Positions 41,762-51,202 of a stretch of DNA of 64,000 nt are shown piece after piece (the first letter of the stretch is position 1; each line of letters starts with the position of its first letter). The position numbers and the translations under genes were made by a program. Under the pieces are notes generated by a model. That model was not told where the DNA came from, made no database searches, and was given only the letters and a program-made list of their open reading frames with translations. Origin of the DNA: Castellaniella denitrificans (GTDB lineage Bacteria; Pseudomonadota; Gammaproteobacteria; Burkholderiales; Burkholderiaceae_B); contig NZ_JBHSEZ010000008.1 of NCBI RefSeq assembly GCF_042653765.1, positions 8,750 through 72,749 of the forward strand. The letters are read 5' to 3'.

Positions 41762-43381
41762 CTACAGTGCCTCGCGCATGGCGCGCTTGTTCAGCTTGCC
41801 CACGCTGGTGCGCGGCAGGCTGTCCACGAACCGGACCCGGTCGGGCACGGCGAAACGCGACAGGATCCCGGCATCGACCGCCGCCTGGACGTGGGCGCGG
41901 ATGGCCGCCTCGTCGGCGGACTGTCCGGGCTTGAGCACGACCAGCGGCAACGGGCGTTCGCCCCAGCGGGCGTCGGGCACCGCCACCACGGCGACCTCCG
42001 TCACGGCCGGATGACGGGAAATCACGTCCTCCAGCGCCAGCGACGACACCCATTCCCCGCCCGTCTTGACGACGTCCTTGAGGCGGTCGGTGACGGTCAG
42101 CATGCCGCGCGCGTCCAGCGTGCCGATGTCGCCCGTATGCAGCCAGCCGCCCCGCCACAAGGCCTCGGACGCCTCGGGCTTGCCCAGGTAGCCCTGGGTC
42201 AGCCACGGCGCGCGCACCACGATCTCGCCCACGCTGGCGCCGTCGCTCGGCACATCGCGCAGATCGTCGTCCACCACGCGCAGCTGCACCAGCGGCAGCG
42301 CATAGCCGGTGCGCGTGCGGTCGCGCAGTTGCGCGTCCGGGTCCGCGTCCCCGTCCCGGAGCTGGGCCAGCGTCAGGATCGGGCAGGTCTCGGACATGCC
42401 ATAACCGGTGAACACGTCGATCCCCCGGTCCAGCGCGGCCCGGGCCAGGCCCTGCGGCAGCGCCGACCCGCCGATGATGAGCTTGCAGGCCGACAGATCG
42501 GTCGCGGCGGCGTCGGGATGGTTCAGCAGCATGTGCAGGATGGTGGGCACGCAATGCGAGAACGTCACGCCCTCCTCGCGGAGCAGCCGCAGCAGGACGT
42601 CCGGCGCGTAGCGCCCCGGGTAGACCTGGCGCAGGCCCAGCAGGGTCGCCACGTAGGGCAGCCCCCAGGCGTGCACGTGGAACATGGGCGTCATCGGCAT
42701 GTAGACGTCGCCGCGATGCAGGCGGCCCTGCGCCACCGGACCGCCCAGGGCGGCGGAAGCCACCAGGGTATGCAGGACCAGCTGGCGATGGCTGAAATAC
42801 ACCCCCTTGGGATCGCCGGTGGTGCCCGTCGTATAGAAGGTGGTCGCCCGCGCATCCTCGTCCAGGTCAGGAAAATCGAACGACGGCCGCGCGCGGGCCA
42901 GCAGGGCCTCGTATTCGCCATGCGTCCCGGCCCGCCCGCCGCCGGCCGCGTCGGTCAGCGACACGATCCGCTGCACGGTCCGCAAGCGATCGCGGATCGC
43001 GGTCAGGACAGGCACGAAATCATCGTGGATCAACAGGACGCCGGCCTCGGCGTCGTTCAGGGTATAGGCGATCTGGTCCGGCGACAGGCGCACATTCACC
43101 GTCAGCAGCACGGCACCCATCATGGGCACGGCGAAGAAGGCCTCCAGGTAGCGGTGGCTGTCCCAGTCCATGACGGCCACGGTGTCGCCGGGCCTGACGC
43201 CCAGCTCGGCCAGTGCCCGCGCCAGCCGGGCCACCCGGTCGAAGAATTCCGGATACCCGAAACGGCGGCCCCGATGGACGATCTGTCGGTCGCTGGCCGC
43301 CGCCCGGGACGACAGGAAAATCTGCTTGATCAGCAAGGGATAGCCGTAGGCCGCGGAAGACGCCGGAAGTTCGACTGCCAT
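41762..43381 (-). CDS. Fatty-acyl-CoA synthetase-like AMP-dependent ligase
   Basis: A 539-residue adenylate-forming enzyme (starts MAVELPASSA) of the medium/long-chain acyl-CoA ligase group. Motifs: phosphate loop TTFYTTGTTGDPKGVYFSH, adenine motif TGYGMSETCP, hinge GDIGTLDARGMLTVTDRLKD and the catalytic lysine in PRTSVGKLNKR. It would activate a carboxylic acid with ATP and CoA. The chosen ATG has AGGAGA 7 nt upstream. It is monocistronic and divergent from pncB. The acid substrate is unknown. Confidence 0.9.
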   Translation of the reverse strand: MAVELPASSAAYGYPLLIKQIFLSSRAAASDRQIVHRGRRFGYPEFFDRVARLARALAELGVRPGDTVAVMDWDSHRYLEAFFAVPMMGAVLLTVNVRLSPDQIAYTLNDAEAGVLLIHDDFVPVLTAIRDRLRTVQRIVSLTDAAGGGRAGTHGEYEALLARARPSFDFPDLDEDARATTFYTTGTTGDPKGVYFSHRQLVLHTLVASAALGGPVAQGRLHRGDVYMPMTPMFHVHAWGLPYVATLLGLRQVYPGRYAPDVLLRLLREEGVTFSHCVPTILHMLLNHPDAAATDLSACKLIIGGSALPQGLARAALDRGIDVFTGYGMSETCPILTLAQLRDGDADPDAQLRDRTRTGYALPLVQLRVVDDDLRDVPSDGASVGEIVVRAPWLTQGYLGKPEASEALWRGGWLHTGDIGTLDARGMLTVTDRLKDVVKTGGEWVSSLALEDVISRHPAVTEVAVVAVPDARWGERPLPLVVLKPGQSADEAAIRAHVQAAVDAGILSRFAVPDRVRFVDSLPRTSVGKLNKRAMREAL

Positions 43382-43486
43382 GACACTGTCTCCTGTTCGA
43401 TGGAAAGCGCCTTTCCTTATACTCCGGCCCGCCGTTTGAAATCCGCTAACATGGGCCGCATCGTCCACCCTCCGGGCCGCCCAGGC

Positions 43487-44692
43487 ATGCCGACCGAATC
43501 CTTCGTTCCCGTGATCGAATCCCTGCTGGATACCGATCTGTACAAATTCACGATGTGGCAGGCCATGCTGCACCGCCACCCGGCCGCCCAGGCCGAATAC
43601 CGCTTCATCTGCCGCGACCGCCCGGAATACCCGCTGGCGGCGCTGGCGCCGGAAATCGGCCGGCAGCTCGACCACCTGTGCGCCCTGCGCTTCCAGCCCG
43701 AAGAGCTCGACTACCTGCGCGGGCTGCGCTACATCAAGTCCGATTTCGTCGATTTCCTGTCGCTGTTCCATTTCCAGCGCCATTTCATCCAGATCGCGGT
43801 CCGGGGAGACGCGCTGGAGATCGTGGCGCAAGGCCCGCAGGTCCACGTGATGGCCTTCGAGGTCTTCGTCCTGGCCATCGTCAACGAGCTGTATTTCCGC
43901 CGCCATCAGACCCCGGACGTGCTGGCGGAAGGCCGCCGGCGGCTGCGGGACAAGATCGCCCTGCTGCGGGACTTCGGCCGCGAGCCGGCGCGGCGCTTTC
44001 CCTTGCTGATCTCGGATTTCGGCCTGCGGCGGCGGTTTTCCCGCGCCTGGCAGGAGGAAGTCCTGGCACGGCTGCGCCGGGACGTGCCGCAGTACGTGAC
44101 CGGCACCTCGAACGTGTGCCTGGCCCGGAAATACGACCTGACCCCGGTGGGCACCATGGCGCATGAATACCTGCAGTCCTACCAGGCCTTCGGCAAGGTG
44201 CGGCTGCGCGACTTCCAGCGCGCCGCGCTGGAGGACTGGGTGCAGGAGTACCGGGGCGACCTGGGCATCGCCCTGACCGACGTGGTGGGCATGGACGCCT
44301 TCCTGGCGGATTTCGACCTGTACTTCGCCAAGCTGTTCGACGGGCTGCGCCACGACTCCGGCGATCCGTTCGCCTGGGGCGAACGGGCGATCGCCCACTA
44401 CCAGTCGCTGCGCGTCGATCCGGCCGGCAAGCGTTTCGTGTTTTCCGACGGACTGGACCTGCCGCGCGCGCTGGCCCTGTATCGCCACTTCGCCGACCGG
44501 GTGCAGCCGGCCTTCGGGATCGGCACCAACCTGACCAACGACCTGGGCCCCAAGCCGCTGAACATCGTCATGAAGCTGTTCCGGTGCAACGGCATGTCGA
44601 CCGCCAAGCTGCCCGACAGCCCCGGCAAGGTCCATTGCACCGACGAGACGTTCCTGGCCTACCTGCGCCAGGTGTTCGGCCGGTCAGACTGA
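43487..44692 (+). CDS. pncB: Nicotinate phosphoribosyltransferase PncB
   Basis: A 401-residue enzyme of NAD salvage that links nicotinate to PRPP. Similarity to E. coli PncB is clear along its length: SLLDTDLYKFTMWQAMLH, ISDFGLRRRFSRAWQEEVL, VGTMAHEYLQSYQAF with the catalytic histidine region, GLRHDSGDPFAWGERAI and FGIGTNLTNDLG. The ATG at 43487 matches the family N-terminus; an in-frame ATG at 43451 would add twelve residues. nadD, the next NAD gene, is 13 kb away. Confidence 0.95.
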   Translation: MPTESFVPVIESLLDTDLYKFTMWQAMLHRHPAAQAEYRFICRDRPEYPLAALAPEIGRQLDHLCALRFQPEELDYLRGLRYIKSDFVDFLSLFHFQRHFIQIAVRGDALEIVAQGPQVHVMAFEVFVLAIVNELYFRRHQTPDVLAEGRRRLRDKIALLRDFGREPARRFPLLISDFGLRRRFSRAWQEEVLARLRRDVPQYVTGTSNVCLARKYDLTPVGTMAHEYLQSYQAFGKVRLRDFQRAALEDWVQEYRGDLGIALTDVVGMDAFLADFDLYFAKLFDGLRHDSGDPFAWGERAIAHYQSLRVDPAGKRFVFSDGLDLPRALALYRHFADRVQPAFGIGTNLTNDLGPKPLNIVMKLFRCNGMSTAKLPDSPGKVHCTDETFLAYLRQVFGRSD

Positions 44693-44742
44693 GCCCCCAC
44701 GCCCCAGTCCGCGCCCACCTCGCCGCTTGCAAGCGGCCCGGA

Positions 44743-46197
44743 TCAGGCCGTGCCGCCGACGGTCAGGCCGTCGATGCGCAGGGTCGGCATGCCGACCCCG
44801 ACAGGCACGCTCTGGCCTTCCTTGCCGCAGGTGCCCACGCCCGAATCCAGGGCCAGGTCGCTGCCGATCATGGCGATGCGGCCCATGGCTTCCGGGCCGC
44901 TGCCGATCAGCGTGGCGCCCTTGACGGGATGGGTGACGCGGCCGTTCTCGATCAGGTAGGCCTCGGACGCCGAGAACACGAACTTGCCGCTGGTGATGTC
45001 CACCTGGCCGCCGCCGAAATTGACGGCGTACAGGCCGCGGTCCACTGAAGCGATGATGTCCTTGGGGTCGTCGCGCCCGGCCAGCATGTAGGTGTTGGTC
45101 ATGCGCGGCATGGGCAGGTGCGCGTAGGATTCGCGCCGTCCGTTGCCGGTGGGGGCCTGCTTCATCAGCCGGGCGTTCATGGAATCCTGCATGTAGCCGC
45201 GCAGGATGCCGTCCTCGATCAGGACGTTGCGCTGGGTGGGATGGCCTTCGTCGTCCACGTTCAGCGAGCCGCGCCGGTCGGCCAGCGTGCCGTCGTCCAC
45301 CACCGTGACCCCGCGCGAGGCCACGCGCTCGCCGATGCGGCCGGAAAACACGCTGGAGCCCTTGCGGTTGAAGTCGCCTTCCAGGCCGTGGCCCACGGCT
45401 TCGTGCAGCAGGATGCCGGGCCAGCCGGAGCCCAGCACCACCGTCATCTGGCCCGCCGGCGCCGGCCGGGCCTCGAGATTGACGCGCGCCTCGTGCACCG
45501 CGCGCTCCACGTAGCCGCGCAGGACCTCGTCGGTGAAATAGGCCAGGCCGGTGCGCCCGCCCCCTCCGCCGTGGCCCATTTCCCGCCGCCCCTTGCGTTC
45601 CGCGATGACGGTCAGGGACAGGCGCACCAGGGGGCGCACGTCGGCCACCAGCCGGCCGTCGCTGCCGGCCACCAGGATGACGTCGTACTCGGCCGCCAGG
45701 CCGGCCATGACCTGGATGATTTCCGGATCGGCGGCGCGGGCCATGCGCTCGACCCGTTCCAGCAGGGCCACCTTGTCCGGAGCGGACAGCGAATCCACGG
45801 GGTTGACCGCCGCATACAGGCGATGCGGCGACTCGACCCCGCCATCGACGCGGCACCGGCCCGCGCCCTGGCGCGCGATGGTGCGCACCGCGCGGGCGGA
45901 GGACATCAGGGCCTCCGGCGACAGGCTGTCGGAATAGGCGAAGGCGGTCTTTTCACCGCTGACGGCCCGCACCCCCACACCCTGGTCGATGGAGAAACTG
46001 CCGGTCTTGACGATGCCTTCCTCCAGGCTCCAGCCTTCGGAGCAGCTATATTGAAAATACAGGTCGGCATAATCGACGCGATGGCTGTGAATATCGGACA
46101 GCGCGCGCGCCAAATGGGATTCGTCCAGGCCCCACGGCTCCAGCAGCAGCGTCCGGGCGGTATTCAGGGCATCCAGGCCCGGTTCAACAAGTTTCAT
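44743..46197 (-). CDS. tldD: Metalloprotease TldD
   Basis: A 484-residue TldD, the catalytic partner of PmbA/TldE in a heterodimeric metalloprotease that degrades unfolded peptides and matures microcin B17 and the CcdA antitoxin in E. coli. The zinc site is in LLHEAVGHGLEGDFNRKGSS (HExxxH). DYADLYFQYSCSEGWSLEEG at the N-terminus and SAYLIENG-like SEAYLIENGRVTHPVKGATL at the C-terminus are conserved. The nitrilase-family gene lies 62 nt upstream on the same strand. pmbA is not in this window. Confidence 0.95.
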   Translation of the reverse strand: MKLVEPGLDALNTARTLLLEPWGLDESHLARALSDIHSHRVDYADLYFQYSCSEGWSLEEGIVKTGSFSIDQGVGVRAVSGEKTAFAYSDSLSPEALMSSARAVRTIARQGAGRCRVDGGVESPHRLYAAVNPVDSLSAPDKVALLERVERMARAADPEIIQVMAGLAAEYDVILVAGSDGRLVADVRPLVRLSLTVIAERKGRREMGHGGGGGRTGLAYFTDEVLRGYVERAVHEARVNLEARPAPAGQMTVVLGSGWPGILLHEAVGHGLEGDFNRKGSSVFSGRIGERVASRGVTVVDDGTLADRRGSLNVDDEGHPTQRNVLIEDGILRGYMQDSMNARLMKQAPTGNGRRESYAHLPMPRMTNTYMLAGRDDPKDIIASVDRGLYAVNFGGGQVDITSGKFVFSASEAYLIENGRVTHPVKGATLIGSGPEAMGRIAMIGSDLALDSGVGTCGKEGQSVPVGVGMPTLRIDGLTVGGTA

Positions 46198-46259
46198 CTG
46201 ACACCATTCATCAATCGATCGTCATGCCGCGCCCGCGCGCGGCCTGTGCATTTCATCTT

Positions 46260-47078
46260 TCAGAGCACCCGGTGGCGCAGGGCGGGCAGGGATTCCCGCA
46301 CCGCGGCCAGGCGCTCCGCATCCAGCGTCCCGGCGGCCACGCCGGGGCCTTCGGGCAGGCAATCCAGGATTTCGCCCCAGGGGTCGATCAGCATCGAATG
46401 CCCCCAGGTGCGCCGGCCATTGGCATGCGTGCCGCCCTGGGCGCTGGCCAGCACATAGCACTGGTTCTCAATGGCCCGCGCGCGCAGCAGGACTTCCCAG
46501 TGTACCGAACCCGTGGTCCAGGTAAAAGCGGCCGGCAGCACCATCAGCCGCACGTCGCCCTGGGCGCGGAAGAATTCGGGGAAACGCAGGTCGTAGCAAA
46601 TCCCCAGGGCCACGCGCCCGAAAGGCAGATCGAATACCTGGGGAGAATCATCCCCGGGACGAATGGCCCGGGATTCATCGTAGGATTCCTCTCCGCGCTG
46701 GAAACTGAACAGGTGGATCTTGTCATAACGGGCGCAGACCCGGCCCTGGGGATCGTAAACCAGGCATGCGTTATATACGCGATCCGCGTCCGGACTGCGC
46801 AAAGGCAGCGTGCCTCCCACCAGCCAGATGCCGTGGCGCCGCGCCTGATCCGCGAGAAACGCCTGGATCGGACCATCGCCCGGCGTTTCGGCGAGCGGCA
46901 GTTTATCCGCATCGCGCCGCCCCATGAAACAAAAATATTCAGGCAACGCCACCAGCGACGCGCCGCCGGAAACGGCATGATCGATTCCCCGCGCGGCCTG
47001 CTCCAGATTATCCGCGACCTCCATGCCGGATACCATCTGCACCGCCGCGACCCGCATTGAATGATCCTCACCGCTCAT
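46260..47078 (-). CDS. Nitrilase-superfamily carbon-nitrogen hydrolase
   Basis: A 272-residue hydrolase of the Nit1/omega-amidase branch. The catalytic triad is visible as Glu in ALPEYF, Lys in YDKIHLF and Cys in GICYDLRFPE. Homologues hydrolyse deaminated glutathione or alpha-ketoglutaramate, a metabolite-repair role. It sits just upstream of tldD, an arrangement common in betaproteobacteria. GGGAG precedes the ATG at 47078; a start at 47057 (MRVAAVQ) with GAGG upstream is equally possible. Confidence 0.88.
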   Translation of the reverse strand: MSGEDHSMRVAAVQMVSGMEVADNLEQAARGIDHAVSGGASLVALPEYFCFMGRRDADKLPLAETPGDGPIQAFLADQARRHGIWLVGGTLPLRSPDADRVYNACLVYDPQGRVCARYDKIHLFSFQRGEESYDESRAIRPGDDSPQVFDLPFGRVALGICYDLRFPEFFRAQGDVRLMVLPAAFTWTTGSVHWEVLLRARAIENQCYVLASAQGGTHANGRRTWGHSMLIDPWGEILDCLPEGPGVAAGTLDAERLAAVRESLPALRHRVL

Positions 47079-47240
47079 GAATGCTCCCGATTATCGAATG
47101 AATGCCGCGCAATGGTCACAGATCGAAATGAAGGATATTGCGCACATTCATGGAAATAAGTTTAAAATCAACTCCGGCATTCGAATTCAACTCATTACGA
47201 ATGCAGCCCTCATCTCGATCGAACCCGAACGGAGCCATGA

Positions 47241-47618
47241 ATGACCCGTACCAGCTATAACACCGAAAAATCCCGCCTCGAAAAAGAAATGGCAAAGCTC
47301 CAGAAAAAGATCCAGACGCTGCAGGCCAAGGAACGCAAGCCCAAGATCGCCGAAATCGTGCGTTCGATGCGCCAGTACGATATCAGCCCCGAAGAAATCG
47401 CCGCGGCCTTCAGCCGCAAATCGGCCGGCCGCTCGCCTTCCTCCGCTGCGCCGCGCAAGGCCGGCGCCGCGACCAAGCGCGTGATCGCCCCGAAATACCG
47501 CCATCCCGAAACCCAGGCCACCTGGACGGGCCGCGGCAAGGCCCCGCGCTGGATCACCGACGCGGAAGCCGCCGGCACCCCGCGCGACACCTTCCTGATC
47601 GCCGCCGAATCCGCCTGA
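47241..47618 (+). CDS. H-NS family nucleoid-associated protein (BpH3-like)
   Basis: A 125-residue H-NS-type protein. A charged N-terminal coiled coil (residues ~8-55, KSRLEKEMAKLQKKIQTLQA) mediates oligomerisation. An Ala/Ser/Lys linker leads to the DNA-binding motif YRHPETQATWTGRGKAPRW, the conserved H-NS hook in Bordetella BpH3-type proteins. It should silence AT-rich DNA. The gap upstream (47079-47240) is AT-rich compared with the rest of the window, so the gene may autoregulate. It is divergent from the nitrilase gene and ends 6 nt from the convergent lipoprotein gene. Confidence 0.92.
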   Translation: MTRTSYNTEKSRLEKEMAKLQKKIQTLQAKERKPKIAEIVRSMRQYDISPEEIAAAFSRKSAGRSPSSAAPRKAGAATKRVIAPKYRHPETQATWTGRGKAPRWITDAEAAGTPRDTFLIAAESA

Positions 47619-47624
47619 GCGGAT

Positions 47625-48260
47625 TCATTCCACAGGATACCGCACCTCGACGATCTGGCCATTGCGGCCGGGGAAGCGGTCGAACAGGGCGCGCGCCAGA
47701 TACGGCATGGCCGCGCCCAGCTGATCCTGGCGGCTGGACGCCACCGCCGTGGCGCGATAGACCTCGCGCCCCTGCTGCGTCCGGTCGTCGATCCGCACGG
47801 ATAACGTCAGGCGATACACGTCCACCGCGACGGTCTGGATCGCCGGCCCCATTCCCCAGGCCCAGCGGGGATGGCGAAAGCCGACATACGGCCCGTAGAA
47901 ACCGGGATACATATAGGGATCGACGAATTCCTGGCGCCATTCGCGTTCGAGCGGACTGCCATATTCCATATGCACCGTGAAACGCGCCTGGGCTTCCGAA
48001 TGCGCCTCGACCAGTCCGGTCGGCCCCAAGGCGGCCCGCACCGTATCGGCGTAGGTCTGGAACTGCAGATTATTGCGCTGCGCCTCGTCCGCCTCGATCC
48101 AGTAAGTCGCTCCCTGGGCATTTTCCGGCCATTGCTGATAACGCGTGACCTGGGCGGAAAACACCGAAGCGCACCCCCCCAGCATCAGCGCCAGACATAA
48201 TCCGGAAAGCCACCGGATCCATTCACGCCCCGCGCCCGCCATTTCCCGACCACCTTTCAT
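47625..48260 (-). CDS. DUF4136-type lipoprotein
   Basis: A 211-residue envelope lipoprotein. The signal ends in LCLALMLGGC, so Cys30 would be acylated; the next residues (ASVFSAQ) do not suggest retention in the inner membrane. The mature domain has the alternating beta pattern of DUF4136 (ATYWIEADEAQRNNLQFQTY, then VYRLTLSVRIDD). Function unknown. An alternative ATG at 48242 would remove six residues and leave the lipobox intact. It is convergent with the H-NS gene. Confidence 0.8.
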   Translation of the reverse strand: MKGGREMAGAGREWIRWLSGLCLALMLGGCASVFSAQVTRYQQWPENAQGATYWIEADEAQRNNLQFQTYADTVRAALGPTGLVEAHSEAQARFTVHMEYGSPLEREWRQEFVDPYMYPGFYGPYVGFRHPRWAWGMGPAIQTVAVDVYRLTLSVRIDDRTQQGREVYRATAVASSRQDQLGAAMPYLARALFDRFPGRNGQIVEVRYPVE

Positions 48261-48466
48261 CGCACATCCCATCTGATTCCACAAACCCGCGGACTCGTCC
48301 ACCTCGCGGCCTGTTCGCCCAGACGGATCCGCCGGGCGCGCCACCCTCATCATAGGCGCAGCCGCGTTCCGCGAACAGCCGGCCGTTGCACTCCGATACA
48401 GCCCGGCCACGGGGCGGCGTGCCGACTACAATGGGGACGCACGGAACGCTTTTCGGAAACAGACTC

Positions 48467-51169
48467 ATGCGCACGGACACCGCCCCCACCATCTTCCGCC
48501 AGGACTACGCCCCCTATCCCTACCGGCTGCCCCAGGTCCGGCTGGAATTCGATCTGGCGGCGGAATCCACCCGGGTGCGCTCCGAAATGCGCTTCGAGCC
48601 CGCGCCGGGCACCGTGCCGGGCACCCCGCTGGTGCTGCAGGGCGAGGACCTGGAACTGATCGAGGTCCGCCTCGACGGCCGGCCGCTGGCCGCCGGCGAA
48701 TACGACCTCGCCGACGACACCCTCAGCCTGGTTCCGCCGGGACACGGCAAGCCCTTCACCATCGGCATCGCCAGCCGGTGCCGCCCGGCGGACAACTCCA
48801 CCCTGATGGGCCTGTACGTCTCGGGCGACAAGCTCTTCACCCAATGCGAGGCCCAGGGCTTTCGCCGCATCACCTGGTTCCCGGACCGGCCCGACGTGAT
48901 GGCGCGCTTCGAGGTCCTGCTGCGCGCCGATCCGGCCGCCTACCCGCTGCTGCTGTCCAACGGCAACCTGATCGAGCAGGCCGGCCTGCCGGACGGCCGC
49001 CACCAGGCCCTGTGGCGCGACCCCCATCCCAAGCCCTGCTATCTGTTCGCCCTGGTGGCCGGCGATTTCGACTGCATCGAGCGCACCGAGACCACCCGCA
49101 GCGGCCGCGAAGTGCTGCTGCAGGTCTACAGCGACAAGGGCTACGGGGAACAGACCCGCTGGGCGCTGGACTGCCTGGCGAACGCCCTGCATTGGGACGA
49201 GCGGCGCTTCGGCCTGGAACTGGACCTGGACCGCTTCATGGTGGTGGCGGCGCGCGACTTCAACATGGGCGCGATGGAAAACAAGGGCCTGAACATCTTC
49301 AACGCCGCCTACGTCCTGGCCGATCCCGCCACCGCCACGGACGCCGCCTACCGCGGCATCGAGGCCGTGATCGGCCACGAATACTTCCACAACTGGACCG
49401 GCAACCGCGTCACCTGCCGCGACTGGTTCCAGCTGTCCCTGAAGGAAGGTCTGACGGTCTTCCGCGACCAGGAATTCTCCGCCGACATGCTGGCCGAGGG
49501 CCTGCCGCCCGCCGAGGCCGCCAGCGCCCGCGCCGTCAAGCGCATCGACGACGTGCACACCTTGCGGCTGGCGCAGTTCCCCGAGGACGCCGGCCCCATG
49601 GCCCACCCCATCCGGCCCGACAGCTACCAGGAAATCGGCAACTTCTACACCGCCACGGTCTACGAAAAGGGCGCGGAAGTCATCCGCATGCAGCACACCC
49701 TGCTGGGCGAGGACGGGTTCCGCGCCGGCATGGACGAATATTTCCGCCGCCACGACGGCCAGGCGGTCACCTGCGACGACTTCGTCGACGCCATGGAATC
49801 GGTCTACACGCAACGGCATCCGGACCAGGATTTCTCCATCTTCCGGCGCTGGTACGAGCAGGCCGGCACCCCGCGCGTGCGGGTGCGCTCGCACTACGAC
49901 CCCGCCGCCCGCGCCTGCCGCATCACGCTGGAACAACACTGCGCGCCGGCGGGCCTGGAGGCCCGGCAATCCCCACCGCCCGAAAAGCCGCCCCTGCACA
50001 TCCCCGTCGCCATCGGCCTGATCGACGCGGACGGCCGGCCCCTGCCCATCCAATGGGAAGGCGAAACCCGCGACACCGTCATCCTGGAATTGCGCGAAGC
50101 CGGCCGGACCTGGACCCTGACGGACATCCCGCGCGCGCCCGTCCCGTCGCTGCTGCGCGGCTTTTCCGCCCCCGTCATCCTGGAAACCGACCGCACGGCG
50201 GACGACCTGGCCCTGCTGGCGCGCCGCGACCCGGACCCCTTCGCCCGCTGGGACGCCGTCCAGGAAACCGCCCACCGCCACCTGCAGGCCTGCATCGCGG
50301 CCGACCGCGAAGGCGGCCCGCAACCGGCACTGGACACGCTGCTGGACATCTGGCGCGCCGCGCTGAACGACGAACAACTGTCGCCCGCCTACCGGGCGCG
50401 GCTGCTGGCCCTGCCCGCCCTGCGCGAGGTCATCGACCGCGGCGAGCCCATGGATCCCCGGGCGGCCGTGGCGGCCTGGACCCGGACCCGCCAGGCCCTG
50501 GCCGCGCAACTGGCCGGCGACTGGCGCGCCGCCTACGACGCCCTGGCCGACGACGGCGGCCCCTACTCGCCCGACCCGGTCTCGTCCGGCCGCCGCGCCC
50601 TGCGCAACCTGGCCCTGGACAACCTGCTGGCCGGACGGGCGCCGGGCGCCGCCGATCTGGCCCTGGCGCAATACCGCCAGGCCCGCAACATGACCGAAAG
50701 CCTGGGCGCGCTGACCGCCCTGCTGCAGCACGACCCGCAGGCGGCCGCCGACCCGCTGGCCGACTTCCACGCGCGCTGGCGCGACGACCCGCTGGTGCTG
50801 GACCGCTGGTTCGGCGCCCAGGCGAGCGCGCCGGGCTGCACGGTGGCCGGCGTGCGCGCCCTGATGGCCCTGCCGGACTTCTCGCTGCGCAATCCCAACC
50901 GCGCGCGCGCCGTCGTCTTCCGATTCTGCCTGGACAATCCCGGCAACCTGCACACGCCGGAAGGCTACGACTTCTGGGCCGAGCAGGTGCTGGCGCTCGA
51001 CGCCCTGAACCCGGAAGTCGCCGCGCGGCTGTCGCGCGCCTTCGACAACTGGGCGCGCCACGAGCCCGTCGCCCGCGCCGGCATGCAGGCCGCCCTGCGG
51101 CGCGTGCTGGACGCGCCGGACCTGTCGCGCAACGTCCGCGAAATCGTTTCAAAAGCACTTGCCGCTTAA
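48467..51169 (+). CDS. pepN: Aminopeptidase N PepN
   Basis: A 900-residue M1-family zinc aminopeptidase. The exopeptidase motif GAMENKG and the zinc site GHEYFHNWTGNRVT, followed by the distal Glu in SLKEGLTVFRDQEFS, are intact. Length and the N-terminal RQDYAPYPYRLPQVRLEFDL match E. coli-type PepN. It removes N-terminal residues from peptides in the cytoplasm. The ATG at 48467 was chosen over an upstream in-frame ATG because it matches the family start. fbp begins 33 nt after its stop and may be cotranscribed. Confidence 0.96.
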   Translation: MRTDTAPTIFRQDYAPYPYRLPQVRLEFDLAAESTRVRSEMRFEPAPGTVPGTPLVLQGEDLELIEVRLDGRPLAAGEYDLADDTLSLVPPGHGKPFTIGIASRCRPADNSTLMGLYVSGDKLFTQCEAQGFRRITWFPDRPDVMARFEVLLRADPAAYPLLLSNGNLIEQAGLPDGRHQALWRDPHPKPCYLFALVAGDFDCIERTETTRSGREVLLQVYSDKGYGEQTRWALDCLANALHWDERRFGLELDLDRFMVVAARDFNMGAMENKGLNIFNAAYVLADPATATDAAYRGIEAVIGHEYFHNWTGNRVTCRDWFQLSLKEGLTVFRDQEFSADMLAEGLPPAEAASARAVKRIDDVHTLRLAQFPEDAGPMAHPIRPDSYQEIGNFYTATVYEKGAEVIRMQHTLLGEDGFRAGMDEYFRRHDGQAVTCDDFVDAMESVYTQRHPDQDFSIFRRWYEQAGTPRVRVRSHYDPAARACRITLEQHCAPAGLEARQSPPPEKPPLHIPVAIGLIDADGRPLPIQWEGETRDTVILELREAGRTWTLTDIPRAPVPSLLRGFSAPVILETDRTADDLALLARRDPDPFARWDAVQETAHRHLQACIAADREGGPQPALDTLLDIWRAALNDEQLSPAYRARLLALPALREVIDRGEPMDPRAAVAAWTRTRQALAAQLAGDWRAAYDALADDGGPYSPDPVSSGRRALRNLALDNLLAGRAPGAADLALAQYRQARNMTESLGALTALLQHDPQAAADPLADFHARWRDDPLVLDRWFGAQASAPGCTVAGVRALMALPDFSLRNPNRARAVVFRFCLDNPGNLHTPEGYDFWAEQVLALDALNPEVAARLSRAFDNWARHEPVARAGMQAALRRVLDAPDLSRNVREIVSKALAA

Positions 51170-51202
51170 GAGCATTTTTTCCTTTTCTTCGGGGAACCTA
51201 CC